From JAMLIN01 sp964509685 (GTDB taxonomy: Bacteria; Pseudomonadota; Gammaproteobacteria; Burkholderiales; Burkholderiaceae_E), in NCBI GenBank assembly GCA_964509685.1, contig CAZDYQ010000029.1, forward strand, positions 1-34,788: a stretch of 34,788 bases of DNA, read 5' to 3'. The first letter of the stretch is position 1. Each line of letters opens with the position of its first letter. Below, one piece after another: positions 15,083-23,780 of this stretch. Made by a program: the position numbers and the translations under genes. Below the pieces are notes generated by a model. It was not told where the DNA came from. It searched no databases and saw only the letters and a list, made by a program, of their open reading frames with translations.

Positions 15083-18000
15083 GCTGGGCGCGCACCTTCA
15101 TCGACCGGCCGGTGGGCACCACGCTCATGACCCTGGGCATCGCGCTCTTCGGGTTCGTGGCCTATCGCTTCCTGCCGGTCGCGCCCTTGCCGCAGGTTGA
15201 ATTCCCGACGATCTCGGTGTCGGCCTCGCTGCCGGGCGCCTCGCCCGAGACGATGGCGGCGACCGTCGCCACCCCGCTCGAGCGCGCGATCGGATCGATC
15301 GCCGGCGTCACGGAAATGACCTCGCGGTCCTCGCAGGGCTCGACCCGCATCACGGTCCAGTTCGATCTCGACCGCGACATCGACGCGGCCGCCCGCGACG
15401 TGCAGGCGGCGATCAATGCCGCCGTGTCGCAGCTGCCGTCGGGCATGCCCGAGAACCCGACGCTGCGCAAGGCGAACCCCGCCGATGCGCCGATCATGAT
15501 CCTGTCGCTCACCTCCGACACGCTCACCCGGGGCGAGATGTACGATGCGGCATCGACGGTGCTCGCCCAGCGGCTCGCCCAGGTCGAGGGGATCGGCCAG
15601 GTGACCATCGGCGGCGGCGCGCTGCCGGCCGTGAGGGTAAGGGTGGACCCGGGCCGGCTCGCATCCACGGGCCTGACGCTCGACGACGTCCGCGTCGCCC
15701 TGGTGGAGGCGAGCGCGAACCGGCCCAAGGGCCATCTCGACGACGGCCGACGCACCTGGCAGGTGGGCGCGAACGACCAGGCGCGCAGCGCCGCCGACTT
15801 CGCCCCCCTGATCCTGCGCTACGACGACGGCAGCGTGCTGCGCCTGACCGACGTGGCCTCCGTGACCGACTCGGTGCAGGACGTGCGCACCTACGGCGTG
15901 TCGAACGGCCGGCCGGCCATCCTGCTGATCCTCTACAAGACGCAGGACGCGAACATCATCGCGGCCGTGGACCGGGTGAGGGAGCTCATGCCGATGCTCC
16001 GGGCCTCGATCCCGCCGCAGATCCAGCTCGACATCGTGACCGACCGGACGCCGACGATCCGGGCCTCGGTGCGCGAGGTGGAGCATGCGCTGATGATCGC
16101 CGTCGGCCTCGTGATCGCCGTGGTCTGGGTATTCCTGCGCCGCGTGCGGGCCGCGCTGGTGCCCAGCGTCTCGGTGCCCGTGTCGCTGGCGGGCACCTTC
16201 GGGGTGATGTACCTGCTCGGCTACAGCGTGGACAACCTCTCGCTGATGGCGCTCACGATCGCGACCGGCTTCGTCGTGGACGATGCCGTCGTCGTGGTGG
16301 AGAACATCGCCCGTCATCGCGAACGCGGCCTGGGGGCCCGGGAGGCCGCCCTCGTCGGCACCCGCGAGATCGCCTTCACCGTGTTCACGATCAGCATCTC
16401 CCTGATCGCGGTGTTCATCCCCGTGCTGTTCATGGGGGGCATCGTCGGGCGGCTGTTCCGCGAGTTCGCCGTCGTGCTGTCGGTGGCGATCCTCGTGTCC
16501 ATGTTCATCTCGCTCACGACCACCCCGATGCTGGCGGCCCACCTCCTGGGGGAGGGGAACCCGCCGGACGCGCGGGAGGCCCGGCGGCGCTCGCGTCCGC
16601 CCCGGCTCCTCGCGGCCGTCATGCGCGGCTATCGCCGCTCGCTGCGCTGGATGCTGCGTCGCCAGGCCATCGGCTGGGTGCTGTTCATCGCGTCGATCGC
16701 GGCGACCGTCGCGATGTACCAGGCGATCCCGAAGGGCTTCTTCCCGCGCCAGGACACCGGCCGGCTGATGGGCTTCGTCCGCGGCGAGGAGAGCGTCTCG
16801 TTCGAGCAGATGAAGGCCTCGCTCGACCGCGTGATCGAGATCCTGCGACAGGATCCGGCGATCGAGACGGTCACCGCCTTCACGGGCGGCGGCTCGCGCA
16901 ACCGGGCCTTCATGTTCATCGGCCTCAAGCCGCTCGACAAGGGCAGGGAGCCCGCGGAGCGGATCATCAACCGGCTGCGCGGACCGCTGGCGGAGCTGCC
17001 CGGCGTGCGCACCTTCCTCACGCCGGTGCAGGACATCCGGGTGGGCGGGCGCGAGTCCTCCTCGTCGGACCTCCAGTACGCCCTGGTGGGCGACGATCTC
17101 CAGACGCTGCGGGAGTGGGAGCCGCGGGTGGTCGAGGCGCTGAAGCGCCTGCCGCAGGTCACCGACGTCAACAGCGACCTCGACGACCGTTCGCCGACGA
17201 TCGAGCTGGTGATCGACCGCGATGCCGCGGCCCGTTTCGGCGTGGATGTCCGGGACATCGACACCGGCCTCTACAACGCCTTCGGCCAGCGCCCGGTAGG
17301 GGTCATCTACAACCCGCTCAACCAGTACCGGGTGGTGCTCGAGCTGGATGAACCGTGGCTCGACGGGCCGCACGGGCTACAGCAGGTGTGGCTGCGCGGC
17401 CGCGATGGCGCGATGGTGCCGCTCGCCTCGCTGGCGGGCCAGCGCGACGGAGTCAGCGCCCTGTCGATCGGCCACCAGGGAGGGGCGGTCGCGGTGACCA
17501 CGAGCTTCGCCGTTGCGGAAGGCTATGCGCTCTCGGAGGCCACCGCGGCCGTTCGCGCCGCGCTGGCCGACCTCGGCATGCCCTCGAGCCTTCGCGGCAG
17601 CTTCGAGGGCAGCGCCGGCGCCTTCGGCAAGTCGATGGAGAGCCAGCCGATGCTGATCGCGGCCGCGATCCTGACCATCTACCTCGTGCTCGGCATCCTC
17701 TACGAGAGCTTCCTGCATCCGCTGACCATCCTCTCGACGCTGCCCTCGGCCGGGCTCGGTGCCCTGATCGCGCTGCAGGCGACCGGCCTGCCGTTCACGG
17801 TCATCGCGCTGATCGGCGTGTTCCTGCTGATCGGGATCGTGAAGAAGAACGCCATCCTGGTGATCGACTTCGCGCTGGCCGCGCAGCGCAATGCCGCGCG
17901 CGCCGGCGCCCGCCTGTCGCCCGGCACGGCGATCTACCGCGCGTGCCTGCGGCGGGTGCGCCCGATCCTGATGACCACCGCCGCCGCCGCGCTGGGCGCG

Positions 18001-18207
18001 GTCCCGCTGGCGCTGGGCTCGGGCGACGGCGCGGAACTGCGCCAACCGCTGGGCGTGGCGGTCGTGGGCGGCCTCATGCTCAGCCAGCTGCTCACGCTCT
18101 ACAGCACGCCGGTCGTGTTCCTCGGCCTCGAGCGGCTGCGAACCCGGCTGCTCGGCCCGCGCGATGCCGCAGGCCTGGGCCCTTCCGTCATGGCAAGTCC
18201 AGGATGA
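15079..18207 (+). CDS. RND multidrug efflux permease 2 (MdtC/MuxC type)
   Basis: A 1042-residue second RND permease, paralogous to the first and starting MSWARTFIDRPVGTTLMTLG. It shows the same landmarks: PLPQVEFPTISVSASLPGAS, TM4 TGFVVDDAVVVVENIARH with both aspartates, GFFPRQDTGRLMG at the second porter half, and LIGIVKKNAILVIDFALA with the TM10 lysine. The ATG overlaps the previous stop by four bases, which excludes the longer upstream frame as a start. Two adjacent permeases imply a heterotrimeric pump as in MdtBC/MuxBC. The C-terminus ends about 30 residues after the last helix. Confidence 0.96.
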   Translation: MSWARTFIDRPVGTTLMTLGIALFGFVAYRFLPVAPLPQVEFPTISVSASLPGASPETMAATVATPLERAIGSIAGVTEMTSRSSQGSTRITVQFDLDRDIDAAARDVQAAINAAVSQLPSGMPENPTLRKANPADAPIMILSLTSDTLTRGEMYDAASTVLAQRLAQVEGIGQVTIGGGALPAVRVRVDPGRLASTGLTLDDVRVALVEASANRPKGHLDDGRRTWQVGANDQARSAADFAPLILRYDDGSVLRLTDVASVTDSVQDVRTYGVSNGRPAILLILYKTQDANIIAAVDRVRELMPMLRASIPPQIQLDIVTDRTPTIRASVREVEHALMIAVGLVIAVVWVFLRRVRAALVPSVSVPVSLAGTFGVMYLLGYSVDNLSLMALTIATGFVVDDAVVVVENIARHRERGLGAREAALVGTREIAFTVFTISISLIAVFIPVLFMGGIVGRLFREFAVVLSVAILVSMFISLTTTPMLAAHLLGEGNPPDAREARRRSRPPRLLAAVMRGYRRSLRWMLRRQAIGWVLFIASIAATVAMYQAIPKGFFPRQDTGRLMGFVRGEESVSFEQMKASLDRVIEILRQDPAIETVTAFTGGGSRNRAFMFIGLKPLDKGREPAERIINRLRGPLAELPGVRTFLTPVQDIRVGGRESSSSDLQYALVGDDLQTLREWEPRVVEALKRLPQVTDVNSDLDDRSPTIELVIDRDAAARFGVDVRDIDTGLYNAFGQRPVGVIYNPLNQYRVVLELDEPWLDGPHGLQQVWLRGRDGAMVPLASLAGQRDGVSALSIGHQGGAVAVTTSFAVAEGYALSEATAAVRAALADLGMPSSLRGSFEGSAGAFGKSMESQPMLIAAAILTIYLVLGILYESFLHPLTILSTLPSAGLGALIALQATGLPFTVIALIGVFLLIGIVKKNAILVIDFALAAQRNAARAGARLSPGTAIYRACLRRVRPILMTTAAAALGAVPLALGSGDGAELRQPLGVAVVGGLMLSQLLTLYSTPVVFLGLERLRTRLLGPRDAAGLGPSVMASPG

Positions 18208-19604
18208 ACCGATTGCTCCTTCCCCTCGCGGGCATGGTCGCCGCACTGGCCGGCTGCGCGGTGACCGATACGCCCCCGCCGCCGCCCGTCGAGGCGCCGG
18301 CGGCCTTCCGCCACGCGCCCGAGCTCCCGGTGGTCGCGCGGGAGCCGGTGCGCCTGCCGCCGGCCGACGAATGGTGGCGCTCGTTCGCCGATCCCGAGCT
18401 CGACCGGCTGGCGCAGCTCGTGGCGGAGCGCAACGAGGACATCCGCGCGGCCGCTGCCCGCGTCGCCCAGGCCCGCGCCATCCTCGCCGCGCAGCGCAGC
18501 AGGCTCTGGCCGAGCGTGGGCGCATCGGCGGGCGCGGCGCGCTCCGATGCCGGGCGCAACGCCCGTCCCGGCACCCGGTATTCGCTCGGCGCCGACGCGA
18601 GCTGGGAAGTCGACCTGTGGGGCAGGCTGTCGCGCGCGGTGGCGCTGGGCGAGGAGGGCCTCGCCGCGAGCGTTGCCGACGAGGCGGCCCTGCGCCTGTC
18701 CGTCCAGGCGATGCTCGTGGAAACCTATCTCCAGCTGCGCGGCGTGGAGCGGCGGGAATCCCTCCTCGACGACAGCGTCCGGATCGCGCATCGGCTGCTC
18801 GAGCTGAGCCAGGTGCGCTACGAGGCCGGCGTCGTGGATCGCGCCGATGTCCTGCAGGCACAGACCCAGCTCGCCAATGTCGAGGCGCAGCGCAGCGAGC
18901 TGCGCATCGCCCGGGCGCAGCTGGAGCATGCCCTCGCACTGCTCTCCGGCCTTCCGCCCAGCGAGTTCGCCATCACCCCCACGGCCACGCTCCCGGCGGC
19001 GCCGTCGCTGCCGTCGCTGCTGCCGGCGCAGGTGCTCGAGCGCCGGCCGGACATCGCGGCCGCACGGCATCGCGTGGTCGCCGCCCATGCGGCCATCGGC
19101 CTCGCCGAGTCCGCCCACCTGCCGTCGCTCAACCTGTCGGCGAGCGCCGGATTCGCGGGATCGGAGCTGGGCAGCCTCGTCGGCGCGCCCGCGCTCGCCT
19201 GGTCGCTGGGCGCCGCCCTGGCGCAGACGCTGTTCGACGGCGGGCAGAGGGCGGCCGCCACCGACCAGGCCCGGGCCGAGGCCGAGGAAGCGGTGGCCGC
19301 CTACCGTGGGCTCGTGCTGCGCACGCTCGTGGAGGTCGAGGACAACCTGGTCGCGGTCGCGCAGCTGCACCAGCAGGCGGCCCTGCAGGAGGTCGCGCTG
19401 GAATCGGCCCGCCGCACGCTGGACATCGTGGAGGCCCAGTACCGGGAGGGCACCGTGAGCTTCCTGAACGTCGCCACCGCGCAGTCCCAGCTGCAGGGCG
19501 CCGAGATCGCGCTGTCGGACGCGCGCCTGCGGCTGCTGCTCGCCACGGCCGGCCTGCTGAAGAATGCCGGGGGTCGCTGGGAGGTGCCGGTCGGCAGCCG
19601 GTGA
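18204..19604 (+). CDS. Outer-membrane efflux lipoprotein, NodT/OprM family
   Basis: The TolC-like exit duct of the pump, with 466 residues. A lipoprotein signal peptide ends in a perfect lipobox, LAGC (Cys18), so the protein should be acylated and sorted to the outer membrane. The mature start is Pro-rich, then comes WWRSFADPELDRLAQLVAERNEDIRAAAARV, the family opening. Two OEP repeats follow, each with long helices; YEAGVVDRADVLQAQTQLAN and YREGTVSFLNVATAQSQLQ are the equivalent second-half signatures of the repeats. LLPAQVLERRPDIAAARHR marks the repeat boundary. The ATG overlaps the permease stop (ATGA). Together with the three upstream genes it makes a complete efflux system. Confidence 0.96.
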   Translation: MNRLLLPLAGMVAALAGCAVTDTPPPPPVEAPAAFRHAPELPVVAREPVRLPPADEWWRSFADPELDRLAQLVAERNEDIRAAAARVAQARAILAAQRSRLWPSVGASAGAARSDAGRNARPGTRYSLGADASWEVDLWGRLSRAVALGEEGLAASVADEAALRLSVQAMLVETYLQLRGVERRESLLDDSVRIAHRLLELSQVRYEAGVVDRADVLQAQTQLANVEAQRSELRIARAQLEHALALLSGLPPSEFAITPTATLPAAPSLPSLLPAQVLERRPDIAAARHRVVAAHAAIGLAESAHLPSLNLSASAGFAGSELGSLVGAPALAWSLGAALAQTLFDGGQRAAATDQARAEAEEAVAAYRGLVLRTLVEVEDNLVAVAQLHQQAALQEVALESARRTLDIVEAQYREGTVSFLNVATAQSQLQGAEIALSDARLRLLLATAGLLKNAGGRWEVPVGSR

Positions 19605-19667
19605 TGGAAACGACCGAGGTTCTTGTAGACTTCGGGGCCGGATGACAGTCACAGACCTGGAGACAAC

Positions 19668-20876
19668 ATGTACCAGCCGTTCCCGCACCCGATCGATCCC
19701 GACGAGCTGCCCCTGGCCGGGCTGAAGGTCCTCGACTTCGCGCAGGGCATCGCCGGTCCGCACGCCACGATGCTGCTCGCGCAGTATGGCGCGGACGTGA
19801 CCAAGGTCGAGCCGCTCGAGGGCGACTGGGGCCGCACGCTCGGCACCGCCTATGGCGACCTCTCGGCGCATGCCGTCGCGTTCAACCGGGGCAAGAAGAG
19901 CCTGGCGGTGGACCTGAAGAATGCCGATGCGCTCGCGCTGGTGCGCAAGATGGCCGCCGAGGCGGACGTGATCGTCGAGAGCTTCCGGCCGGGCGTGATG
20001 GCGCGATTCGGCCTCGGCTACGACGATCTCGCCAAGGGCAATCCCTCGCTGGTGTACCTGTCGGTGTCGGGCTTCGGCCAGAAGGGGCCGAACCGCGACC
20101 TGCCCGCGACGGACGCGATCCTGCAGGCCTACACCGGCTGGATGTACATGAACAAGAACGCCGAGGGCATCCCGCAGCGCGGCGGCATGGTGCTGGTCGA
20201 TGTCATGACGGGCCTCTACGCCTACCAGGCGATCGCGAGCGCGCTCATCGGGCGCTTCCGCAGCGGCAAGGGCCGCTACATCGACTGCAGCCTGATGCAG
20301 GCGGCCGCCGCGTTCCAGTCGCCCAAGATCATGGAGTACCACCTCGAGGACGGCGCGCCGGCGGGCCTGTACGTCCCGGTCGGCTGCTTCGAGACCGCCG
20401 AGGGCTACATCAACATCTCGTCCATGCGCGACCACCACTTCGACGCGCTGTGCGAAGTGATCGGCCGCAAGGACATGATCACCGACCCCCGCTACAACAC
20501 CAGGCCGAAGCGGCTCGAGAACGAGGCCGAACTGATGCGCGAACTGCGCAAGGAGCTGCTGAAGAAGACGGCCGCGGAATGGTCGGAACTGCTCACGAAG
20601 GCCGGCGTCATGAACGGCATCGTCTCCGACTACGGCGACTTCCTCGAGGCCGAGCACGTCAAGGAAGTGGGCGTGGTGGACTGGACCGAGCATCCCGACG
20701 TCGGCCGCCTGCCCGTGCTCAAGATCCCGGGTGTCCCGGGCACGCCGAGCGAGGACCCGAATCGCGCCCATGCGCCGCACATCGGGGCACACACGCGGGA
20801 GATCCTCGCCTCGTGCGGCGTGGACGAGGCCGAGATCGAGCGCATGGCGAAGGCGGGCGCGATCCGTATCGCCTAG
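19668..20876 (+). CDS. Class III CoA-transferase (CaiB/BaiF family)
   Basis: A 402-residue family III enzyme that moves CoA between carboxylic acids. The N-terminal Rossmann-like half has LAGLKVLDFAQGIAGPHAT, KVEPLEGDWGR and FNRGKKSLAVDLKN. The catalytic aspartate is Asp149 in ATDAILQAYTG, the position of the nucleophile in formyl-CoA transferase. VDVMTGLYAYQAIASALIGR and a C-terminal GxHTxEIL-like stretch (IGAHTREILASCGV) complete the pattern. Substrates cannot be assigned: oxalate, carnitine, succinyl-linked and aromatic acids are all served by this family. GGAG lies 7 bases before the ATG. It stands alone, 63 bases after the efflux operon. Its stop is shared, in CTAG, with the convergent CDF gene. 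Confidence 0.92.
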   Translation: MYQPFPHPIDPDELPLAGLKVLDFAQGIAGPHATMLLAQYGADVTKVEPLEGDWGRTLGTAYGDLSAHAVAFNRGKKSLAVDLKNADALALVRKMAAEADVIVESFRPGVMARFGLGYDDLAKGNPSLVYLSVSGFGQKGPNRDLPATDAILQAYTGWMYMNKNAEGIPQRGGMVLVDVMTGLYAYQAIASALIGRFRSGKGRYIDCSLMQAAAAFQSPKIMEYHLEDGAPAGLYVPVGCFETAEGYINISSMRDHHFDALCEVIGRKDMITDPRYNTRPKRLENEAELMRELRKELLKKTAAEWSELLTKAGVMNGIVSDYGDFLEAEHVKEVGVVDWTEHPDVGRLPVLKIPGVPGTPSEDPNRAHAPHIGAHTREILASCGVDEAEIERMAKAGAIRIA

Positions 20877-21787
20877 CCGAGCGGGGGCGGCGGCCCGTGC
20901 GGGTCGTCGCGCCGGGCGTGCTTCACCCCGTGCGGCTCGACATGAGTTTCGAGCAGCACGCCGGCGACCGCCAGGCCGACGGCCCGCTCGATCTCGTCGG
21001 CCACGTCGTGCGCCCGGGTGACCGTCCAGTCGCCCGGCACCCGCAGGTCCACGTTCGCGAAGCGCTGCGCGCCGGCGCGGCGGGTGCGGAGGTTCTCGAA
21101 GCCCACGCCGCGCGCCGCGTACGAGTGCAGGACCGCCTCGATGCGGGCGATTTCCTCGTCGCCCAGCGCCCGGTCCATCAGGCCGTCGATCGAGGCGCGG
21201 ATCAGCCTCCAGCCCTCGCGCAGGATGTTCAGCGCAACAGCGATCGCGACGAGCGGATCGAGCCAGTTCCAGCCGGTCGCCCAGGCCAGCCCCACGCCCG
21301 CGATGACCCCGGCAGTGGTCCACACGTCCGTCATCAGGTGACGGGCGTCGGCGTCCAGCGCCATCGAGCGGTGCGCCCGCCCGGAGGCGAACAGGACACG
21401 GGCGGTCGCCAGGTTCACCGCGCTCGCGATGACCGCGAACACGGTGCCGAGCCCGAGGCTTTCGATGGGCCGGGGATGCAGCAGGCGCTCGCCCGCCGCC
21501 CCGATGATCGCCAGCGCCGCGAGCGAGATCAGGCCCGCCTCGAAGATCGCCGAGAAGTACTCGGCCTTGCCATGCCCGAACGGGTGCTGCTCGTCGGCCG
21601 GCTCGTGGGCCCAGCGCAGCATCCACAAGGCGAAGAGCGCGCCGGCGAGGTTGACCGACGACTCGAGCGCGTCCGAAAGGAACCCGACGGAGCCGGTCAG
21701 CCCCCAGGCCGCCACCTTGATCGCCATGGTGGCCAGGGCCGCGCCGACCGACAGCTTGATCGCCTGCTGGGGAGCGAGGATCCTCAT
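20873..21787 (-). CDS. Cation diffusion facilitator family metal transporter
   Basis: A 304-residue inner-membrane divalent-cation/proton antiporter with six predicted helices. TM2 holds SVGFLSDALESSVNLAG, followed by the HPFGHGKAEYFSA loop. TM5 has DARHLMTDVWTTAGV with the HxxxD metal pair. A cytoplasmic C-terminal domain of about 90 residues follows (DGLMDRALGDEEIARIE...), ending in a His-containing tail (HVEPHGVKHARRDD). The TM2 motif is DxxxS rather than the DxxxD/HxxxD of zinc exporters such as YiiP, so the metal specificity is uncertain. The start MRILAPQQAIKLS is chosen because the hydrophobic family core begins right after it. It is divergent from arsC. Confidence 0.93.
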   Translation of the reverse strand: MRILAPQQAIKLSVGAALATMAIKVAAWGLTGSVGFLSDALESSVNLAGALFALWMLRWAHEPADEQHPFGHGKAEYFSAIFEAGLISLAALAIIGAAGERLLHPRPIESLGLGTVFAVIASAVNLATARVLFASGRAHRSMALDADARHLMTDVWTTAGVIAGVGLAWATGWNWLDPLVAIAVALNILREGWRLIRASIDGLMDRALGDEEIARIEAVLHSYAARGVGFENLRTRRAGAQRFANVDLRVPGDWTVTRAHDVADEIERAVGLAVAGVLLETHVEPHGVKHARRDDPHGPPPPLG

Positions 21788-21894
21788 GGCCGGGAGAGTA
21801 CCCCACCCGGCAGGGCCGGTGACGGGAGGGCCGGGGCGAGGGATCGGGGACAATGGGGGCCGAGATCCCACGAACCCCGGGAGGAGAGTCGCAG

Positions 21895-22263
21895 ATGAGC
21901 CCCGTGACCATCTACCACAACAGCCGCTGCGGAACGTCGCGCAACACGCTGATGATGATCCGCGACGCGGGCATCGAGCCCACCGTGATCGAGTACCTGA
22001 AGACGCCGCCGACGCGCGCCGAGCTGTGTGAGCTCGCCCGGCGCATGAACGTGCCGGTGCGGGCGCTGCTGCGCGAGAAGGAGCCAATCTATGCCGAGCT
22101 GGACCTGGCCAACCCCCGCTGGAGCGACGAGGAACTGCTCGAGCAGATCGAGCGCAACCCGATCCTGCTCAACCGGCCGATCGTGGTAACCGAGAAGGGC
22201 GCGGCACTGTGCCGGCCGGCCGACAAGGTCCTCGAGCTGCTGCCCGGCAGCGCCGGCGCCTGA
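21895..22263 (+). CDS. arsC: Glutaredoxin-dependent arsenate reductase
   Basis: A 122-residue thioredoxin-fold enzyme reducing arsenate to arsenite with glutathione and glutaredoxin. MSPVTIYHNSRCGTSRNTL matches the family start. The residues known for plasmid R773 ArsC lie at identical numbers: Cys12, Arg60 (VRALLR), Arg94 (LLNRPIVVT) and Arg107 (ALCRP). This favours a true arsenate reductase over the Cys-only YffB branch. The C-terminus is about 20 residues shorter than R773. GGAGGAG lies about 8 bases before the ATG, so I prefer it to the in-frame ATG at 21853. No arsR, arsB or acr3 is adjacent. Confidence 0.93.
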   Translation: MSPVTIYHNSRCGTSRNTLMMIRDAGIEPTVIEYLKTPPTRAELCELARRMNVPVRALLREKEPIYAELDLANPRWSDEELLEQIERNPILLNRPIVVTEKGAALCRPADKVLELLPGSAGA

Positions 22264-22270
22264 GCGCATC

Positions 22271-22852
22271 GTGGACCGGCGCGCCTGCCTGTGGCTGCTG
22301 GCCGGCATCGCCGCCGGAGGTCGCGCGCCCGCCGCGTGGGCGCAGGCCTTCGCCGAAGGGCCCGAGGCGGCCGCATGGTTCGAGCGGGCGAGCGCGCTCG
22401 CGGGCTTCACGACCGGCCCCGGCGCCGACCCGCCCGGCGCGGTCGTTTTCTTCGATCCCGGCTGTCCGCACTGCCTGAGGCTCTGGGCCGACGCACGGCG
22501 ACGCGGGGGGCCGTTACGCATCCACTGGGTGCCCGTCGTGCTGCTCGCCCCGGCATCGGCGCGCCAGGGCGCGGCGCTGCTTCGTGCCGGCGACCCCGTC
22601 GCCGCGATGGACGCCCATGCCCGCTCTCGTGCCGAGGGCGGCGAGGGCATCGTGGCGGAGTCGGCGCCGGACGCGGACGAGACGCGCGCGCTGCGCGAGA
22701 ACACCGCCATGCTGCGCGCGATGGAGGTCGGCTCGGTGCCGGCGATCCTCCATCGCGACCGGGCGGGTCGCGTGGGCCTGACGGTCGGCGCGATGCCGGC
22801 CTCGGAGCTCGGCCGCCTCGTCGAGGCGGGCCGGGACGGTCCCGGTCGGTGA
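22271..22852 (+). CDS. Periplasmic thioredoxin-like protein (DsbC/DsbG-like)
   Basis: A 193-residue exported thiol protein. The N-terminus MDRRACLWLLAGIAAGGRAP... ending AAWAQA looks like a cleavable signal peptide. VVFFDPGCPHCLRLW holds the redox pair Cys65-Pro-His-Cys68, and VGSVPAILH provides the cis-proline loop facing it. The C-terminal helix is ELGRLVEAG. There is no N-terminal dimerisation domain of the DsbC/G kind, so it is shorter than those and may be a monomeric oxidase or reductase. The start codon is GTG, 7 bases after the arsC stop with no obvious ribosome-binding site, so coupling to arsC is likely. Confidence 0.82.
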   Translation: MDRRACLWLLAGIAAGGRAPAAWAQAFAEGPEAAAWFERASALAGFTTGPGADPPGAVVFFDPGCPHCLRLWADARRRGGPLRIHWVPVVLLAPASARQGAALLRAGDPVAAMDAHARSRAEGGEGIVAESAPDADETRALRENTAMLRAMEVGSVPAILHRDRAGRVGLTVGAMPASELGRLVEAGRDGPGR

Positions 22853-22863
22853 ACGGGCCTCGC

Positions 22864-23184
22864 TCAGTGCTGGCCCTCGGGCAGGGCCACCTCCAGGCCG
22901 TCCATCGCCTCGGTCACGCGGACCTGGCAGCCGAGGCGGGACGTGGGACGGAAATCCTCGGCGAAGTTGAGCATGTCCTCCTCGGCCTCGCTGCGCTCGC
23001 CGGTGAGTGCCGACCACGGCTCGTCGATGTAGACATGGCAGGTTGCGCAGGCGCACTGCCCGCCGCAGTCGCCGTCGATCCCGGGCACGGAATGGTTCGT
23101 CGCCGCCTCCATCAGCGTCGTGCCGACCGGCACGTCGACCGTATGGCGCGTGCCGTCGAACGTCGTATAGGTGATCCTGGGCAT
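22864..23184 (-). CDS. 2Fe-2S ferredoxin (adrenodoxin/putidaredoxin type)
   Basis: A 106-residue one-electron carrier. The cluster ligands are Cys40, Cys46, Cys49 and Cys86, spaced C-x5-C-x2-C...C (DCGGQCACATCHVY and LGCQV), which marks the vertebrate-type/putidaredoxin branch rather than plant-type ferredoxin. There is an extra Cys44. SALTGERSEAEEDML is the usual acidic partner-recognition helix. It usually serves a cytochrome P450 or Rieske oxygenase through a reductase; neither gene is in the window, so its partner is unknown. IscX/hscA-type isc genes are also absent, which argues against the housekeeping Fdx. Confidence 0.93.
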   Translation of the reverse strand: MPRITYTTFDGTRHTVDVPVGTTLMEAATNHSVPGIDGDCGGQCACATCHVYIDEPWSALTGERSEAEEDMLNFAEDFRPTSRLGCQVRVTEAMDGLEVALPEGQH

Positions 23185-23349
23185 CGTCTCCTCGCCTCGA
23201 TGTCGTCCCCCGGGGGCGGCGGCCCGTCCCCGCGCCGTCGCCCCGACGCGCACAAGAATGGCAGATCGCGGCGACGATGGCGAGGCTCGCGCGGCCCGGG
23301 TCGGGCGTCGCCGCCGCCGCGCGCCGGTCCATAATCGGAGGGAGCCGTC

Positions 23350-23694
23350 ATGACCGAGAACCAGCTGCCCCTGCCGTCTTCGTTCGTCGCGCTGTTCGTC
23401 CCGCCCGGACGCACGCGCCCGACCGAGTCGCGCGAGCACCTGCTGGCGCGCCACGAGCTCTGCGAGGACCTCGCCCAGACGCTGGTCGAGCGCGCCCGGC
23501 TCCTGCTCGTCCAGCTCGGCGTGGCGGAGGAAGACGTGATCGAGCGCATCCGGGCGGGGCTCACCGACGAAGCATCCGGCCTCGACCCGCGAGAGGCGCA
23601 CTGGGTCGCCTGCCGGCTGGCGGAGCTCCTCGGCTGGCCCATGCCGCCCGGGGCGCCCGAGACGGGCGGGGAAACGGAGGACGATCCCGCCTGA
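23350..23694 (+). CDS. Conserved small protein of Burkholderiales type, unknown function
   Basis: A 114-residue soluble protein. I recognise the pattern LPSSFVALFVPPGRTRPTES, then RHELCEDLAQTLVE, VAEEDVIERIRAGL and WVACRLAELLGWP from a small betaproteobacterial family often labelled, without experimental support, as an ATPase with chaperone activity. No Walker motif is present here, so that label should not be copied. It is all helical after residue 25, with one Cys in the LCEDLA helix and an acidic C-terminal tail. GGAGGGAG lies 6 bases upstream of the ATG. It is divergent from the ferredoxin gene. Confidence 0.8.
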   Translation: MTENQLPLPSSFVALFVPPGRTRPTESREHLLARHELCEDLAQTLVERARLLLVQLGVAEEDVIERIRAGLTDEASGLDPREAHWVACRLAELLGWPMPPGAPETGGETEDDPA

Positions 23695-23721
23695 GGCAGT
23701 GCCCCTGCCGCACGGCTCGCG

Positions 23722-23727
23722 TATATT
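23722..23727 (+). promoter_or_regulatory. Candidate -10 element of the yqjD-yqjE-yqjK operon
   Basis: TATATT, 53 bases before the yqjD ATG, in the 86-base gap after the 114-residue gene. There is no convincing -35, which would be compatible with the stationary-phase (RpoS) control known for E. coli yqjD, but the sequence alone cannot show this. Confidence 0.35.
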
Positions 23728-23780
23728 GACGACAGGATCCGGCACCGCCGGACCGCATCCAGCGAACCCGGAGGGAAGAC

